Source of the DNA: Rhizobacter sp.
GTDB lineage: Bacteria; Pseudomonadota; Gammaproteobacteria; Burkholderiales; Burkholderiaceae_C
Length of the DNA: 64,000 bases
Direction: 5' to 3'
Assembly (NCBI GenBank): GCA_019635355.1
Contig: JAHBZQ010000001.1
Coordinates: forward strand, 2,170,001 to 2,234,000
Shown: positions 52,102-60,815 of the stretch, one piece after another
Position numbering within the stretch: position 1 is the first letter of the stretch
Layout: each line of letters opens with the position of its first letter
Position numbers and translations under genes: made by a program
Notes under the pieces: generated by a model
Told to the model about the DNA's origin: nothing
What the model saw: only the letters and a program-made list of their open reading frames with translations
The model's database searches: none

Positions 52102-53192
52102 TGGCAAGCGAAGAACTGGACCGCAACGACGCGGCCACTCCTCACAAGCTGGACGAGGCGCGCAAACGCGGCCAAGTGGCCAAGAGTGCCGACCTCATCT
52201 CGCTCGCCGTGCTGGTCACTGCGGTCGGCTATCTATCCGGATATGCCTTCGACCTGCTTCGCACGCAGTTCCGCTTCGACCACGCGCTCTTGAACATGGC
52301 CACAACGCATGCGCAAGGCTCTGATGCGTTGTGGCAACTGTCAGCACATGCGGTGCGATTCACCTTGCATCTTCTGCTGCCGCTTTTCGGGATGATCGTC
52401 GTGGCCGCCATCGTCGGGAACATCGCCCAGACGGGGTTCATTTTCTCCAGCCATCCCATCAAACCGGACTGGCAGCGCATCAATCCAGCCAGTGGATTCA
52501 AGCGCCTGTTTTCCATGCGCACGCTGTATGACACGGGTCGCGCCTGTCTGAAACTCGTGTTTCTGTCGCTCGTCGTCGTGGTCGCGCTCTCAGCGATGTT
52601 GCCTTCCATTCACCGACTCTCAGGAGTCACGCCGCTCACATTCGTCGCGGCGCTCAACGACTCGGCTTCATCGCTTGGCTGGAAGTTGTGCATCGCGCTC
52701 GGCCTCGTCGCGCTGATCGACTTCGCCTACACCCGGCGCGAGTTCGCGAAGAAGATGCAGATGAGCCGTCGCGAGATCCGCGAGGAGGTGAAGCACCGCG
52801 AAGGCGACCCGCGCATCCGCTCACGCATGCGCGAACTGCGGCGAGAGCTCCTGAAACGCAGCAACTCGCTTGGTAAAACACGCGACGCCGACATCGTGCT
52901 GACCAACCCGACCCACGTCGCGGTCGCACTCAAGTATCGGCACGGCGACATGGAGGCGCCTGTCGTGCTGGCCAAGGGTAAGGGCGCCACCGCCAGCGTC
53001 ATCCGAGCCATTGCGGCCAAACACCGCATTCCGGTGGTGCCAAGCCCCAGCCTCGCCAGAGCCCTGTATGCACGACTGCAACCCGACCAGGCAGTGCCGC
53101 CGGAGTTCTACACGAACCTGGCACCACTCATGGTCTGGCTTATCACCTCCCGCGACATGCGCAACAGCACTGGGTGTGGAGAGCCGGCATGA
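52101..53192 (+). CDS. flhB: Flagellar export substrate-specificity switch FlhB
   Basis: 363 residues. Four N-terminal membrane helices, then the cytoplasmic domain with the autocleavage motif NPTH at 269-272 (IVLTNPTHVAVALKY). Cleavage there switches export from rod/hook to filament substrates. N-terminal EELDRNDAATPHKLDEARKRGQVAKSADL is the standard FlhB opening. ATG 52101 overlaps the fliR stop; its end overlaps flhA by ATGA. Confidence 0.95.
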   Translation: MASEELDRNDAATPHKLDEARKRGQVAKSADLISLAVLVTAVGYLSGYAFDLLRTQFRFDHALLNMATTHAQGSDALWQLSAHAVRFTLHLLLPLFGMIVVAAIVGNIAQTGFIFSSHPIKPDWQRINPASGFKRLFSMRTLYDTGRACLKLVFLSLVVVVALSAMLPSIHRLSGVTPLTFVAALNDSASSLGWKLCIALGLVALIDFAYTRREFAKKMQMSRREIREEVKHREGDPRIRSRMRELRRELLKRSNSLGKTRDADIVLTNPTHVAVALKYRHGDMEAPVVLAKGKGATASVIRAIAAKHRIPVVPSPSLARALYARLQPDQAVPPEFYTNLAPLMVWLITSRDMRNSTGCGEPA

Positions 53193-55243
53193 AGCTGTGG
53201 CGCCTGTTTGGGAAGCACTCAGACGTCGGGATGGTGCTCGCTGTCCTGGGCATCCTGGTTGTGTTGTTCATGCCCATCCCGCCGGCACTGCTCGACTTCC
53301 TGCTGCTGGCGAATTTCAGCCTGGCATTTCTCATCCTGCTACTGACGTTCTACATGCTCAAGCCGGTTGAGTTCTCCACGTTCCCCTCGCTGCTTCTGAT
53401 CGCCACGCTCTTCCGGCTGTCTCTCAACGTCGCCGCCACCCGACTCATCCTGTCGGAAGGATCGGCCGGCAAGGTGATCGGCGCGATCGGCTCCTACGTG
53501 GTGGGAGGCAACTACGTCATCGGCTTGATCGTCTTCCTGATCCTGATCGTCGTGCAATACGTCGTGGTGACCAACGGTGCACAGCGGGTTTCGGAGGTGG
53601 CGGCCCGCTTCACGCTCGACAGCATGCCGGGCCAGCAGATGAGCATCGACGCCGATCTCAACATGGGCTTCATCGACCAGGCCGAGGCCCAGAAGCGCCG
53701 AAAGACCCTTGAGAGCGGTGCAGCGTTCTATGGGGCCATGGATGGCGCCAGCAAGTTCGTCAAAGGCGATGCCATCGCAGGCATCCTTATCTTGCTGATC
53801 AACATCATCGGCGGCATCGTGATCGGTGTGATGCAGCTGGGCATGCCCTGGGGCCAGGCGCTGCAGACCTACACCTTGCTGACCATTGGCGATGGCATCG
53901 TGACACAGGTGCCGGCGCTGGTGATCGCGGTTGGCACCGGCATCATCGTCACGCGTTCAGCGTCGGACACGAACCTCAGCCGTGAAGCATTGCGCCAGAT
54001 CACATCGTTCCCCAAAACGCTCCTGCTCGTCGCGGCCACTTTGGGCGCGCTGCTGCTCTTGCCGGGCATCCCCGCCGTGCCCACGCTGGTCCTTCTGTCC
54101 ATCGTGTTGATCGTTGCGTGGCTTGCCTACCGCGCGTCCAAGCGCAGGCATGACGCAGCCAGCGCCGCGACTGAAGACAACAGCAACGAGGAGCCCACGA
54201 CCGACAAGGACGACCTGTATGCCAACCTGCCGGTCGAGCCCATCGAAGTCCACGTGGGCAGCAATTGGTCGGCCGTGGTTGGGCAGGCAGATGGTGTGTT
54301 CATGGAGCGTGTGGCCGGTTTCCGCAAGCAGCATGCCCAGGAGCTCGGACTGATCCTCCCCCGCGTGCGCTTCAAGGACGTGGCTCGCTTGGGGCCGGAC
54401 CGCTACGAAATTCACATCGACGGGGTGATCGCTGGCCGCGGCGAAGCAAAGTCGGACAAGCTGCTGGCAATCCACCCCACCGGTGACGTCAAATCCATCG
54501 TCGGTGAATTGACGAAAGATCCCACGTACGGCCTGCCCGCGCTGTGGATCGATCCGGCCCAGCGCGCAGAAGCGGTCACGGCTCGCTACACGCTGGTCGA
54601 TGCGCAAACGGTGCTCATGACCCATCTCACCGAAGTGTTGCGTCGGGAGTCCGCCACGCTGCTCACGCGCGCTGGCACTGAGCGATTGTTGACCCGGGTG
54701 CGCCAGACGCAGCCCTCGCTGGTGGAAGAACTCATCCCCACCGTCCTGTCAGTGACCGACGTGCAGCGCGTGCTGCAAAGCCTCCTGCGCGAAAAAGTCA
54801 GCATCCGCCACATCGAAGCCATCCTGGAGACCCTGGCCGATGCGGGTCGCAGCAACAAAGACGTCAGCTACCTGGCGGAACGAGTGCGCCAACGGTTGGG
54901 CCACGCCATCTGTCAGACCCTCGTCGGAGATTCCAACTCGCTGCATGTGCTCACGCTCGACCCTGGCATGGAAAACCAGTTCATGCAAAGCGTGAGAGCC
55001 GCTGAAGAAGGTCAACCCTTCGTGCTCGACCCCAAGCTCGCTGAGCAGTTCCTCGGGCGACTGGTCGCCCTGGCCGAACGAATGATGAAGAACAACCTGT
55101 TGCCTGTTCTGCTCTGTTCCCCGGACCTGCGGCGCCACCTGCGAACGATGTCGGAGCGTGTACTGCCACACCTGCGCATCCTGTCGATGAACGAGATCCC
55201 CGCGGCGATCGAATTGAAGTCCTATGCCGTCGTGACGCTCTGA
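53189..55243 (+). CDS. flhA: Flagellar export protein FlhA
   Basis: 684 residues. Eight membrane helices (1-310) with the conserved FHIPEP-region equivalent (RFTLDSMPGQQMSIDADLN, then GFIDQAEAQKRR), followed by a cytoplasmic domain from about 330 (DLYANLPVEPIEVHVG). It forms the nonameric ring that docks export chaperones. ATG 53189 overlaps the flhB stop. An upstream ATG in frame adds five residues only. Confidence 0.95.
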   Translation: MKLWRLFGKHSDVGMVLAVLGILVVLFMPIPPALLDFLLLANFSLAFLILLLTFYMLKPVEFSTFPSLLLIATLFRLSLNVAATRLILSEGSAGKVIGAIGSYVVGGNYVIGLIVFLILIVVQYVVVTNGAQRVSEVAARFTLDSMPGQQMSIDADLNMGFIDQAEAQKRRKTLESGAAFYGAMDGASKFVKGDAIAGILILLINIIGGIVIGVMQLGMPWGQALQTYTLLTIGDGIVTQVPALVIAVGTGIIVTRSASDTNLSREALRQITSFPKTLLLVAATLGALLLLPGIPAVPTLVLLSIVLIVAWLAYRASKRRHDAASAATEDNSNEEPTTDKDDLYANLPVEPIEVHVGSNWSAVVGQADGVFMERVAGFRKQHAQELGLILPRVRFKDVARLGPDRYEIHIDGVIAGRGEAKSDKLLAIHPTGDVKSIVGELTKDPTYGLPALWIDPAQRAEAVTARYTLVDAQTVLMTHLTEVLRRESATLLTRAGTERLLTRVRQTQPSLVEELIPTVLSVTDVQRVLQSLLREKVSIRHIEAILETLADAGRSNKDVSYLAERVRQRLGHAICQTLVGDSNSLHVLTLDPGMENQFMQSVRAAEEGQPFVLDPKLAEQFLGRLVALAERMMKNNLLPVLLCSPDLRRHLRTMSERVLPHLRILSMNEIPAAIELKSYAVVTL

Positions 55244-55264
55244 CCTTCAGCCCCGAGACCCTCC

Positions 55265-56026
55265 ATGCAAGAAATCCTCGCCATCACCCTTACGGCCATG
55301 CAGCACGATGCGGCGCGCCTCGAACGGGTCAGCTCCAACCTCGCCAACGCCACCACTCCGGCCTACAAGCGGGAGGTCTTGCTTCAGCGCCCGATCGCCG
55401 TTGATGCTTCCGGCCTGTCATTCACCCAAGCCGTCGGCCTTGCAGCCACGCGCTCGGGTGAACGCCGTGCCACGGGAGCGATGCCCGCGTTCGACATCGT
55501 TCGCGACATGAACGCCGGCACCCTGCGCCCCACCCGCCAGAACCTGGATCTTGCGCTCGCCGGGCCCGGATATTTCGAAGTGGCCACCGAAACCGGCCCA
55601 GCCTACACGCGGCACGGCCAGTTCCAGCTCGATGCCCGAGGCCGCCTTGTCACGCCACAAGGCCACCCAGTCATGGGCCTCAACGGCGAAATCGTCCTGA
55701 CCGACGCCCAACCCACCATCGATGCGAACGGCTACATCACCGAGCGGGGTCGGGTCGTGGCACAGCTCAAGGTCGTCGGATTCGAACAGGCAGCGAACCT
55801 GCAAGCTCTCGAAGGTGGGCTCTACACCTCATCAATGCCGGCAAGGCTGATGCGCAACGATGAAATCCAGGTGCGCCAAGGTCACCTGGAAAACGCAAAC
55901 GTCAACTCCATGACCGAGATGGTTCAGCTCATGCAGACCATGCGGCATTTCGAATCACTTCAAAAGACCGTGCAGGGCTACGACGAGATGGTGGGCTCCG
56001 CCATCCGCAAGCTCGGCGACCTCTGA
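55265..56026 (+). CDS. flgF: Flagellar proximal rod protein FlgF
   Basis: 253 residues. N-terminal rod motif SSNLANATTPAYKREV (equivalent of the ANN-LAN-x-x-T-x-G-F/Y-K signature), central DLALAGPGYFEV and C-terminal ENANVNSMTEMVQLMQTMRHFESLQK. Two consecutive FlgF/FlgG-type genes are present, and this first one is the more divergent, as expected for FlgF. The sequence YTRHGQFQLDARGRLVTPQG is the common rod/hook motif. Confidence 0.88.
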   Translation: MQEILAITLTAMQHDAARLERVSSNLANATTPAYKREVLLQRPIAVDASGLSFTQAVGLAATRSGERRATGAMPAFDIVRDMNAGTLRPTRQNLDLALAGPGYFEVATETGPAYTRHGQFQLDARGRLVTPQGHPVMGLNGEIVLTDAQPTIDANGYITERGRVVAQLKVVGFEQAANLQALEGGLYTSSMPARLMRNDEIQVRQGHLENANVNSMTEMVQLMQTMRHFESLQKTVQGYDEMVGSAIRKLGDL

Positions 56027-56055
56027 CCTTTTCACTTTCGCGGGAGAACTCTCTC

Positions 56056-56850
56056 ATGTTCGACGCTTTCTACATCGCCGCCACCGGCATGAACGCACAG
56101 CAACAGAATGTCGATGCCGTCGCGAACAACCTGGCCAACGTCAATACGGCGGGCTTCAAGAAATCGCGGGTCAGCTTCTTCGACCTCGTCGCCAAAGACG
56201 CCGACAGGGCGATGGGTGTCGGCGGCACCAACTCCGTTTCGCTGCTGGATGGCGCACCGCAAAAGGGCGTGGGCGTGGGCATTGCTGCCATCCACAAGCT
56301 CTTCGATGCGGGCGACATGAAAAAGACCGACTCTGCCTACGACCTCGCGATCGCTGGCGATGGCTTTCTTGAAGTGAGCCTGCCCGACGGTGGCCAGGCC
56401 TTCACCCGCGGCGGCACGCTGAAGGTCAATGGCGACGGCTTGCTTGCCACCCAATCCGGCCATGCGTTCAAACCTGGAATCAGCATCCCCGAAGGCGCGC
56501 AGAACCTTGTCATCTCGACCGATGGCCGTGTGACTGTGCAGATGACCGGCCAGTCCGCCCCGGTCGAAATCGGTCGGCTGCAGCTCGTGCGCTTCGCCAA
56601 CGCCGCTTTGCTCAACGCTGACGGCGACAACCTCTATCGCGCCACCCCAGCCTCAGGCGAAGCCATTGCAGGGCGCGGCGGTGAAGAAGGCTTGGGCACG
56701 CTGCGCCAAGGCCATCTGGAAGGCTCCAACGTCAAGATGGTGGAAGAAATGGTGAACCTGATGGTCGCCCAGCGTGCATACGAAGCCAGCGTCAAGGTGG
56801 TCCAGGCTTCCGACGAGCTGCTCGGCATGGTCAACAACCTCCGCAGGTGA
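56056..56850 (+). CDS. flgG: Flagellar distal rod protein FlgG
   Basis: 264 residues. FYIAATGMNAQQQNVDAVANNLANVNTAGFKKSRV (in parts) is a textbook FlgG opening. The C-terminus EGSNVKMVEEMVNLMVAQRAYEASVKVVQASDELLGMVNNLRR carries the conserved rod/hook terminal helix. It sits 29 bp after flgF and overlaps flgA by one base. Confidence 0.93.
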   Translation: MFDAFYIAATGMNAQQQNVDAVANNLANVNTAGFKKSRVSFFDLVAKDADRAMGVGGTNSVSLLDGAPQKGVGVGIAAIHKLFDAGDMKKTDSAYDLAIAGDGFLEVSLPDGGQAFTRGGTLKVNGDGLLATQSGHAFKPGISIPEGAQNLVISTDGRVTVQMTGQSAPVEIGRLQLVRFANAALLNADGDNLYRATPASGEAIAGRGGEEGLGTLRQGHLEGSNVKMVEEMVNLMVAQRAYEASVKVVQASDELLGMVNNLRR

Positions 56851-57827
56851 TGAATCTCCTTGGCGCATTGGTGTGCGCGAGCCTTGGCATCGCAGCTGTG
56901 TTCAGCTTGCCCACAGCTGCAACGGCCGCTGCGCTGCAAGTCGACCTCAAGCCCCACGCTCGCGCATCAGCCGACGTGGTCAAGCTGGGTGAGGTGGCCC
57001 AGATCCGTTCGTCCGACACAGCCTTGGCGCAGTTGGTGGCCGATCTCACGCTGGGTTCGGCCCCGCTCGCCGGCGACTCGATGAATCTGAGCGGCAAGCG
57101 CGTGGCTTCGTGGCTGGCGCGCCAGGCAAGCCTGAAGGGCCATGCATGGTCCATGACCGGAGCTCCATCCGTGTCCATCGAACGAGCCAGCCAGACACTG
57201 GCCGGTGCGGAAATGGAGGCCGCTGCCCAGGAATTCATCGACCACTGGTTGCGTGGCCAAGCCGAGGAACACGAAGCCAAAGTGACGACCGCCGTTTCCG
57301 CCGCCAACATTCCAGCGGGCCAGTGGGTTTTGCAAGCCCGCGCATGGGCCGCCGATCTCCAGCCCAGCAGGCAAATGCGTGTGTGGCTCGACGTGGTCAT
57401 TGCAGGCCGCACCGTGCGAGCGATCCCTGTTGATTTTCATGTGCGAGCCCACGGTCAGCGTTGGGTGTTGCGCCGAGATGTGGCACCGGGCCAAACGGTC
57501 ACCGAGGCCGACGCGATGCTCGAGATGACAGACCTGACACGTCTGCAGGGCCCCACGCTGACGCGATCACCCGTCGGGGAGACGCTCAAGGCGCATGCCC
57601 GGGCGGGGCAGGTGCTGATGGCGCGGCAAGTCGAGGCCCGCCCTGCCGTCGAACGTGGAAGCGACGTCACCATGCACAGCAAAGCCGGCCTCATCTCTCT
57701 CACCACTACGGCACGAGCCTTGCAAAGCGGCCAGCCGGGCCAACGCATCCGAGTTCAACCCGCGGGCGCCCGAACCTGGGTCGAGGCCCAAGTCGTTAGC
57801 ACCGCCTTGGTCGAGGTCACACCATGA
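56850..57827 (+). CDS. flgA: P-ring assembly chaperone FlgA
   Basis: 325 residues with an N-terminal signal peptide (LLGALVCASLGIAAVFSLPTAATA). The C-terminal SAF-type domain has VLRRDVAPGQTVTEADA, GETLKAHARAGQVLMARQVEARPAV and LQSGQPGQRIRVQ, the FlgA signature. It acts in the periplasm to help FlgI form the P ring. Longer than E. coli FlgA because of about 100 extra N-terminal residues. Confidence 0.9.
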   Translation: MNLLGALVCASLGIAAVFSLPTAATAAALQVDLKPHARASADVVKLGEVAQIRSSDTALAQLVADLTLGSAPLAGDSMNLSGKRVASWLARQASLKGHAWSMTGAPSVSIERASQTLAGAEMEAAAQEFIDHWLRGQAEEHEAKVTTAVSAANIPAGQWVLQARAWAADLQPSRQMRVWLDVVIAGRTVRAIPVDFHVRAHGQRWVLRRDVAPGQTVTEADAMLEMTDLTRLQGPTLTRSPVGETLKAHARAGQVLMARQVEARPAVERGSDVTMHSKAGLISLTTTARALQSGQPGQRIRVQPAGARTWVEAQVVSTALVEVTP

Positions 57828-58420
57828 ACATCAGCACCCACATGAAACAACTGAGCGCCCCGCTGATCGCCGTGTGCCTGGCACTCGCCGCAACGGGCGC
57901 AGCGGCCCAAAGCCTGTACAGCGAAAGCAACTTTCGCCCATTGACGGCCGACAACAAGGCCTATCGAGTGGGCGACGTACTCACCGTGCAGATCGTAGAG
58001 AGCGCCGCGGCATCCGCCAATGCAGACACGGCCACGCGACGTAGCAATGACATCTCCGCGGGGTTGACCCGGGCCCATGTGGCACCCATTGGGGTGGGCA
58101 TCGGCACCTCCGGCGAGTTCGACGGCGGCGGCAAGACCACGCGCACCGGCAAGCTGCTCGCCCAACTCACCGTGCAGGTGAAGCAGGTGCTGCCCAACGG
58201 CGACCTGCAGGTCGCGGGGGAGCAATTGCTTTTGATCAACGATGAGCAACAGCGCATCAACGTCGAAGGCCGTGTGCGGCCGCAAGACATCTCCGAAAAC
58301 AACGTGGTGCTCTCCTCGCGCCTCGCCGCCGCACGCATCACCTACGTCGGCGACGGCGAGTTGGCGGACCGCCAGAAGCCGGCTTGGTGGCGACAACTGC
58401 TCGATTGGATCGGCCTGTGA
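57824..58420 (+). CDS. flgH: Flagellar L-ring protein FlgH
   Basis: 198 residues. N-terminal signal peptide (PLIAVCLALAATGAAAQ). Mature part has SLYSESNFRPLTADNKAYRVGDVLTVQIVESA, LLAQLTVQVKQVLPNGDLQV and VNVEGRV-type sequence (INVEGRVRPQDISENNVVLSSRLAAARITY), clear for FlgH. The usual lipobox with an acylated Cys is not present: the only Cys lies inside the hydrophobic core and the cleavage region is GAAAQS. Overlaps flgA and flgI by 4 and 1 bases. Confidence 0.9.
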   Translation: MNISTHMKQLSAPLIAVCLALAATGAAAQSLYSESNFRPLTADNKAYRVGDVLTVQIVESAAASANADTATRRSNDISAGLTRAHVAPIGVGIGTSGEFDGGGKTTRTGKLLAQLTVQVKQVLPNGDLQVAGEQLLLINDEQQRINVEGRVRPQDISENNVVLSSRLAAARITYVGDGELADRQKPAWWRQLLDWIGL

Positions 58421-59583
58421 TGAAGACGCTGCTTCACGCCTCGGACAACGGCCTGCGCCTTTGGCTGGCATCTCTGTTCGTATGCTGCGGGGCCTTGGCC
58501 ATTGGACCAACTGCTGCAGCCGCGACTTCCACACCAGACGCCATCCGCGTCAAGGATCTCGGCAAGATCCAGGGCTGGCGCGACAACGCCCTCGTCGGCT
58601 ACGGCATCGTGACTGGCTTGGCCGGCACTGGCGACTCGCCCACCAACCGCACCACGCGGCAGGCATTGGCCAATGTCTTCTCGCAGTTCAACCTTACGGT
58701 GCCGGCCGATCAGGTGCAGAGCCGCAATGTGGCCGTCGTCATGGTCACCTCCAGCTTGCCGCCCTTCGCACGCGAAGGTGACTCCCTCGACATCACCATC
58801 ACCTCGGCGGGCGATGCCCGCAGCCTCGTTGGCGGCGCGCTGATGCTCACGCCGTTGAAAGGCGCCAACGGCAAGGTCTACGCCCTCGCTCAGGGGCCGC
58901 TCACGGTGGGTGGCTACCGCTACGACGCCAACGGGAACGTGGTGCAGAAGAACCACCCCACTGTCGGCTCCATTCCCAACGGGGCCAACGTCGAGGTGGC
59001 AAGCCCCACGATGTCAGGTGATCGCAAATCGGTGACCTTCGTGCTCCAGGAGCCCGACTACACCACTGCCGCGAGAGTGGCTGCCGCCATCAACGGACAA
59101 GTGGGCTCGGGCTTGGCCGAACCGCGCGACGCCTCGGGCATCGAAGTGCAAATTCCCGAAGCCTTCCGCGACCGGCCGGTGAACTTCCTGGCGAAGCTTG
59201 AAAACGTGCTCGTCGAGCCCGACCGCCGGGCACGCGTGATCATCAACGAACGCACCGGCACCATCGTCTCCGGTGGCGATGTACGCATCTCAAAGGTCGC
59301 GGTATCGCACGGCGACCTGCGGGTCTCCATCGACGCGGAGACGACGGTATCGCAGCCCACCTTGCTGGTGCGTCCGGGCGGCAGCGTGCGCACGGCCGTC
59401 GTCACCAACAGCCGTGTAGACGTGAGCGAAAGCGCGGGCTCGGGGTACGTGATGGCCAACAACACCGTCGCCGACCTGGTGCAGTCGCTCAGTCGTCTGA
59501 AGACCAACACCCGCGACATCATTTCCATCCTGCGTGCCGTCAAAGCCGCAGGAGCACTGCATGCCGAACTGGTCGTGCAGTGA
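58420..59583 (+). CDS. flgI: Flagellar P-ring protein FlgI
   Basis: 387 residues. Signal peptide (LWLASLFVCCGALAIGPTAAAA) then IRVKDLGKIQGWRDNALVGYGIVTGLAGTGDS, RNVAVVMVTSSLPPFAREGD, NPxV-type region GGALMLTPLKGANGKVYALAQGPL and the C-terminal VADLVQSLSRLKTNTRDIISILRAVKAAGALHAEL (shown in part), all standard FlgI. Periplasmic bushing around the rod. Start ATG 58420 overlaps the flgH stop. Confidence 0.95.
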   Translation: MKTLLHASDNGLRLWLASLFVCCGALAIGPTAAAATSTPDAIRVKDLGKIQGWRDNALVGYGIVTGLAGTGDSPTNRTTRQALANVFSQFNLTVPADQVQSRNVAVVMVTSSLPPFAREGDSLDITITSAGDARSLVGGALMLTPLKGANGKVYALAQGPLTVGGYRYDANGNVVQKNHPTVGSIPNGANVEVASPTMSGDRKSVTFVLQEPDYTTAARVAAAINGQVGSGLAEPRDASGIEVQIPEAFRDRPVNFLAKLENVLVEPDRRARVIINERTGTIVSGGDVRISKVAVSHGDLRVSIDAETTVSQPTLLVRPGGSVRTAVVTNSRVDVSESAGSGYVMANNTVADLVQSLSRLKTNTRDIISILRAVKAAGALHAELVVQ

Positions 59584-59611
59584 TCCAGACACACGAACGA
59601 GAAGGAGCACC

Positions 59612-59989
59612 ATGCAAAACGGAGTCGAGGCCCTGACCGGAACTTCACTGACGCTGGCCCTGGACGCCGCCACGATGCGACACCAGGTGCACGCGGCCAA
59701 CATCGCCAACGCTGGCGTCGCAGGCTACAAGGCACAGCGTCTGAACTTCGAGGCGCAAGTCCACCAGGGCCTCCAATCCGCCCGGACTTTCGGGCAGGTC
59801 CAGGCTGGACCACAAGTCAGCGTGCGCATCGAGCCAGACCTCGGCGTCGACGGCCAACCGCATGCCGTTCAACTCGACGTCGAGGTGGCCGCGATGAGCC
59901 AGAACTCGGTGCACTACCAAACCCTGGTGCGCGCACTGAACCGGCAGCTGTCCATTCTTGCCAGCGCGGTAAGCGAAGGCAAGCGCTAG
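59612..59989 (+). CDS. flgB: Flagellar proximal rod protein FlgB
   Basis: 125 residues. RHQVHAANIANAGVAGYKAQRLNFEAQV carries the rod N-terminal motif, and the C-terminal SQNSVHYQTLVRALNRQLSILASAVSEGKR is typical of FlgB. GAAGGAG precedes ATG 59612. Placement directly before flgC-fliE is the standard order. Confidence 0.9.
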   Translation: MQNGVEALTGTSLTLALDAATMRHQVHAANIANAGVAGYKAQRLNFEAQVHQGLQSARTFGQVQAGPQVSVRIEPDLGVDGQPHAVQLDVEVAAMSQNSVHYQTLVRALNRQLSILASAVSEGKR

Positions 59990-59999
59990 GAGACCACCC

Positions 60000-60443
60000 G
60001 TGAACTACCAGCAATCCTTTGCCATCAGCGCCGCCGGCATGGACGTCGAACGCATGCGGGTCGAAGTGGCGGCACTCAACCTGGCCAACGCCCACACCGT
60101 GGCCGCGCGCGAGAGCGAGACCTACAAGCCGCTTCACGTGGTGGCACGCGCCATGCCAGGCGTCGCCGTCGCGGCCGGTGGTCTCTTCACCTCGCTCGTG
60201 GACAACGCGCTGTCCGGCCCGGTCGCCACAGTGGAACCCAGCCTGCGCGCACCGCGCCGTGTCATGGAGCCTGGGCACCCCCAGGCCGACGCACAAGGCT
60301 TCGTGACCTACCCGGGTGTCGATCCGGCGACCGAGATGATGACGCTGATGAGTGCGACGCGCGCTTACGAAGCGAACGTCGCCGCCATGACCGCCGCGCG
60401 CACCATGACGCTGAAAGCGCTCGACATCGGAGGCGGCGCATGA
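60000..60443 (+). CDS. flgC: Flagellar proximal rod protein FlgC
   Basis: 147 residues from GTG 60000. N-terminal FAISAAGMDVERMRVEVAALNLANAHT, then YPGVDPATEMMTLMSATRAYEANVAAMTAARTMTLKALDIG (in parts), the conserved FlgC end. The GTG start is preceded by TAGGAGACCACCC. It overlaps fliE by 4 bases. Confidence 0.92.
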   Translation: MNYQQSFAISAAGMDVERMRVEVAALNLANAHTVAARESETYKPLHVVARAMPGVAVAAGGLFTSLVDNALSGPVATVEPSLRAPRRVMEPGHPQADAQGFVTYPGVDPATEMMTLMSATRAYEANVAAMTAARTMTLKALDIGGGA

Positions 60444-60760
60444 GCATCGATTTCCTGCCCCCGCTGCAGCCGGTCAACGTCGATGCCCTGGCGTCTGCAG
60501 CCGCCAGCCAGACCGCACCTGCCATGCAGGCGCCGGGTGGCCCGAACTTCGGGCAGCTCGTTTCACAAGGGCTTCAAAGCGTCAATCAGCAGCTGCAGGC
60601 AAGTCAGGTCGATCTGCAGCGCCTGGCCTCCGGGGACGCGGAGAACCTGCACCACGTCATGCTGAAACTCGAAGAAAGCCGTCTGTCGTTCCAACTGATG
60701 CTGCAAGTGCGCAACCGGTTGCTCGAGTCCTATCAAGAAATCATGCGCATGCAGGTGTAG
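60440..60760 (+). CDS. fliE: MS-ring/rod adapter FliE
   Basis: 106 residues. FGQLVSQGLQSVNQQLQASQVDLQRLASGDAENLHHVMLKLEESRLSFQLMLQVRNRLLESYQEIMRMQV (shown across the length) matches FliE, with the conserved C-terminal helix ending in MRMQV. It links the MS ring to the rod. ATG overlaps the flgC stop. Confidence 0.93.
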   Translation: MSIDFLPPLQPVNVDALASAAASQTAPAMQAPGGPNFGQLVSQGLQSVNQQLQASQVDLQRLASGDAENLHHVMLKLEESRLSFQLMLQVRNRLLESYQEIMRMQV

Positions 60761-60815
60761 CGACCGAGTCGCTGCGTCCCGCAACACGTTCATCAGGTCA
60801 TTTCGGAGCAAGTTG

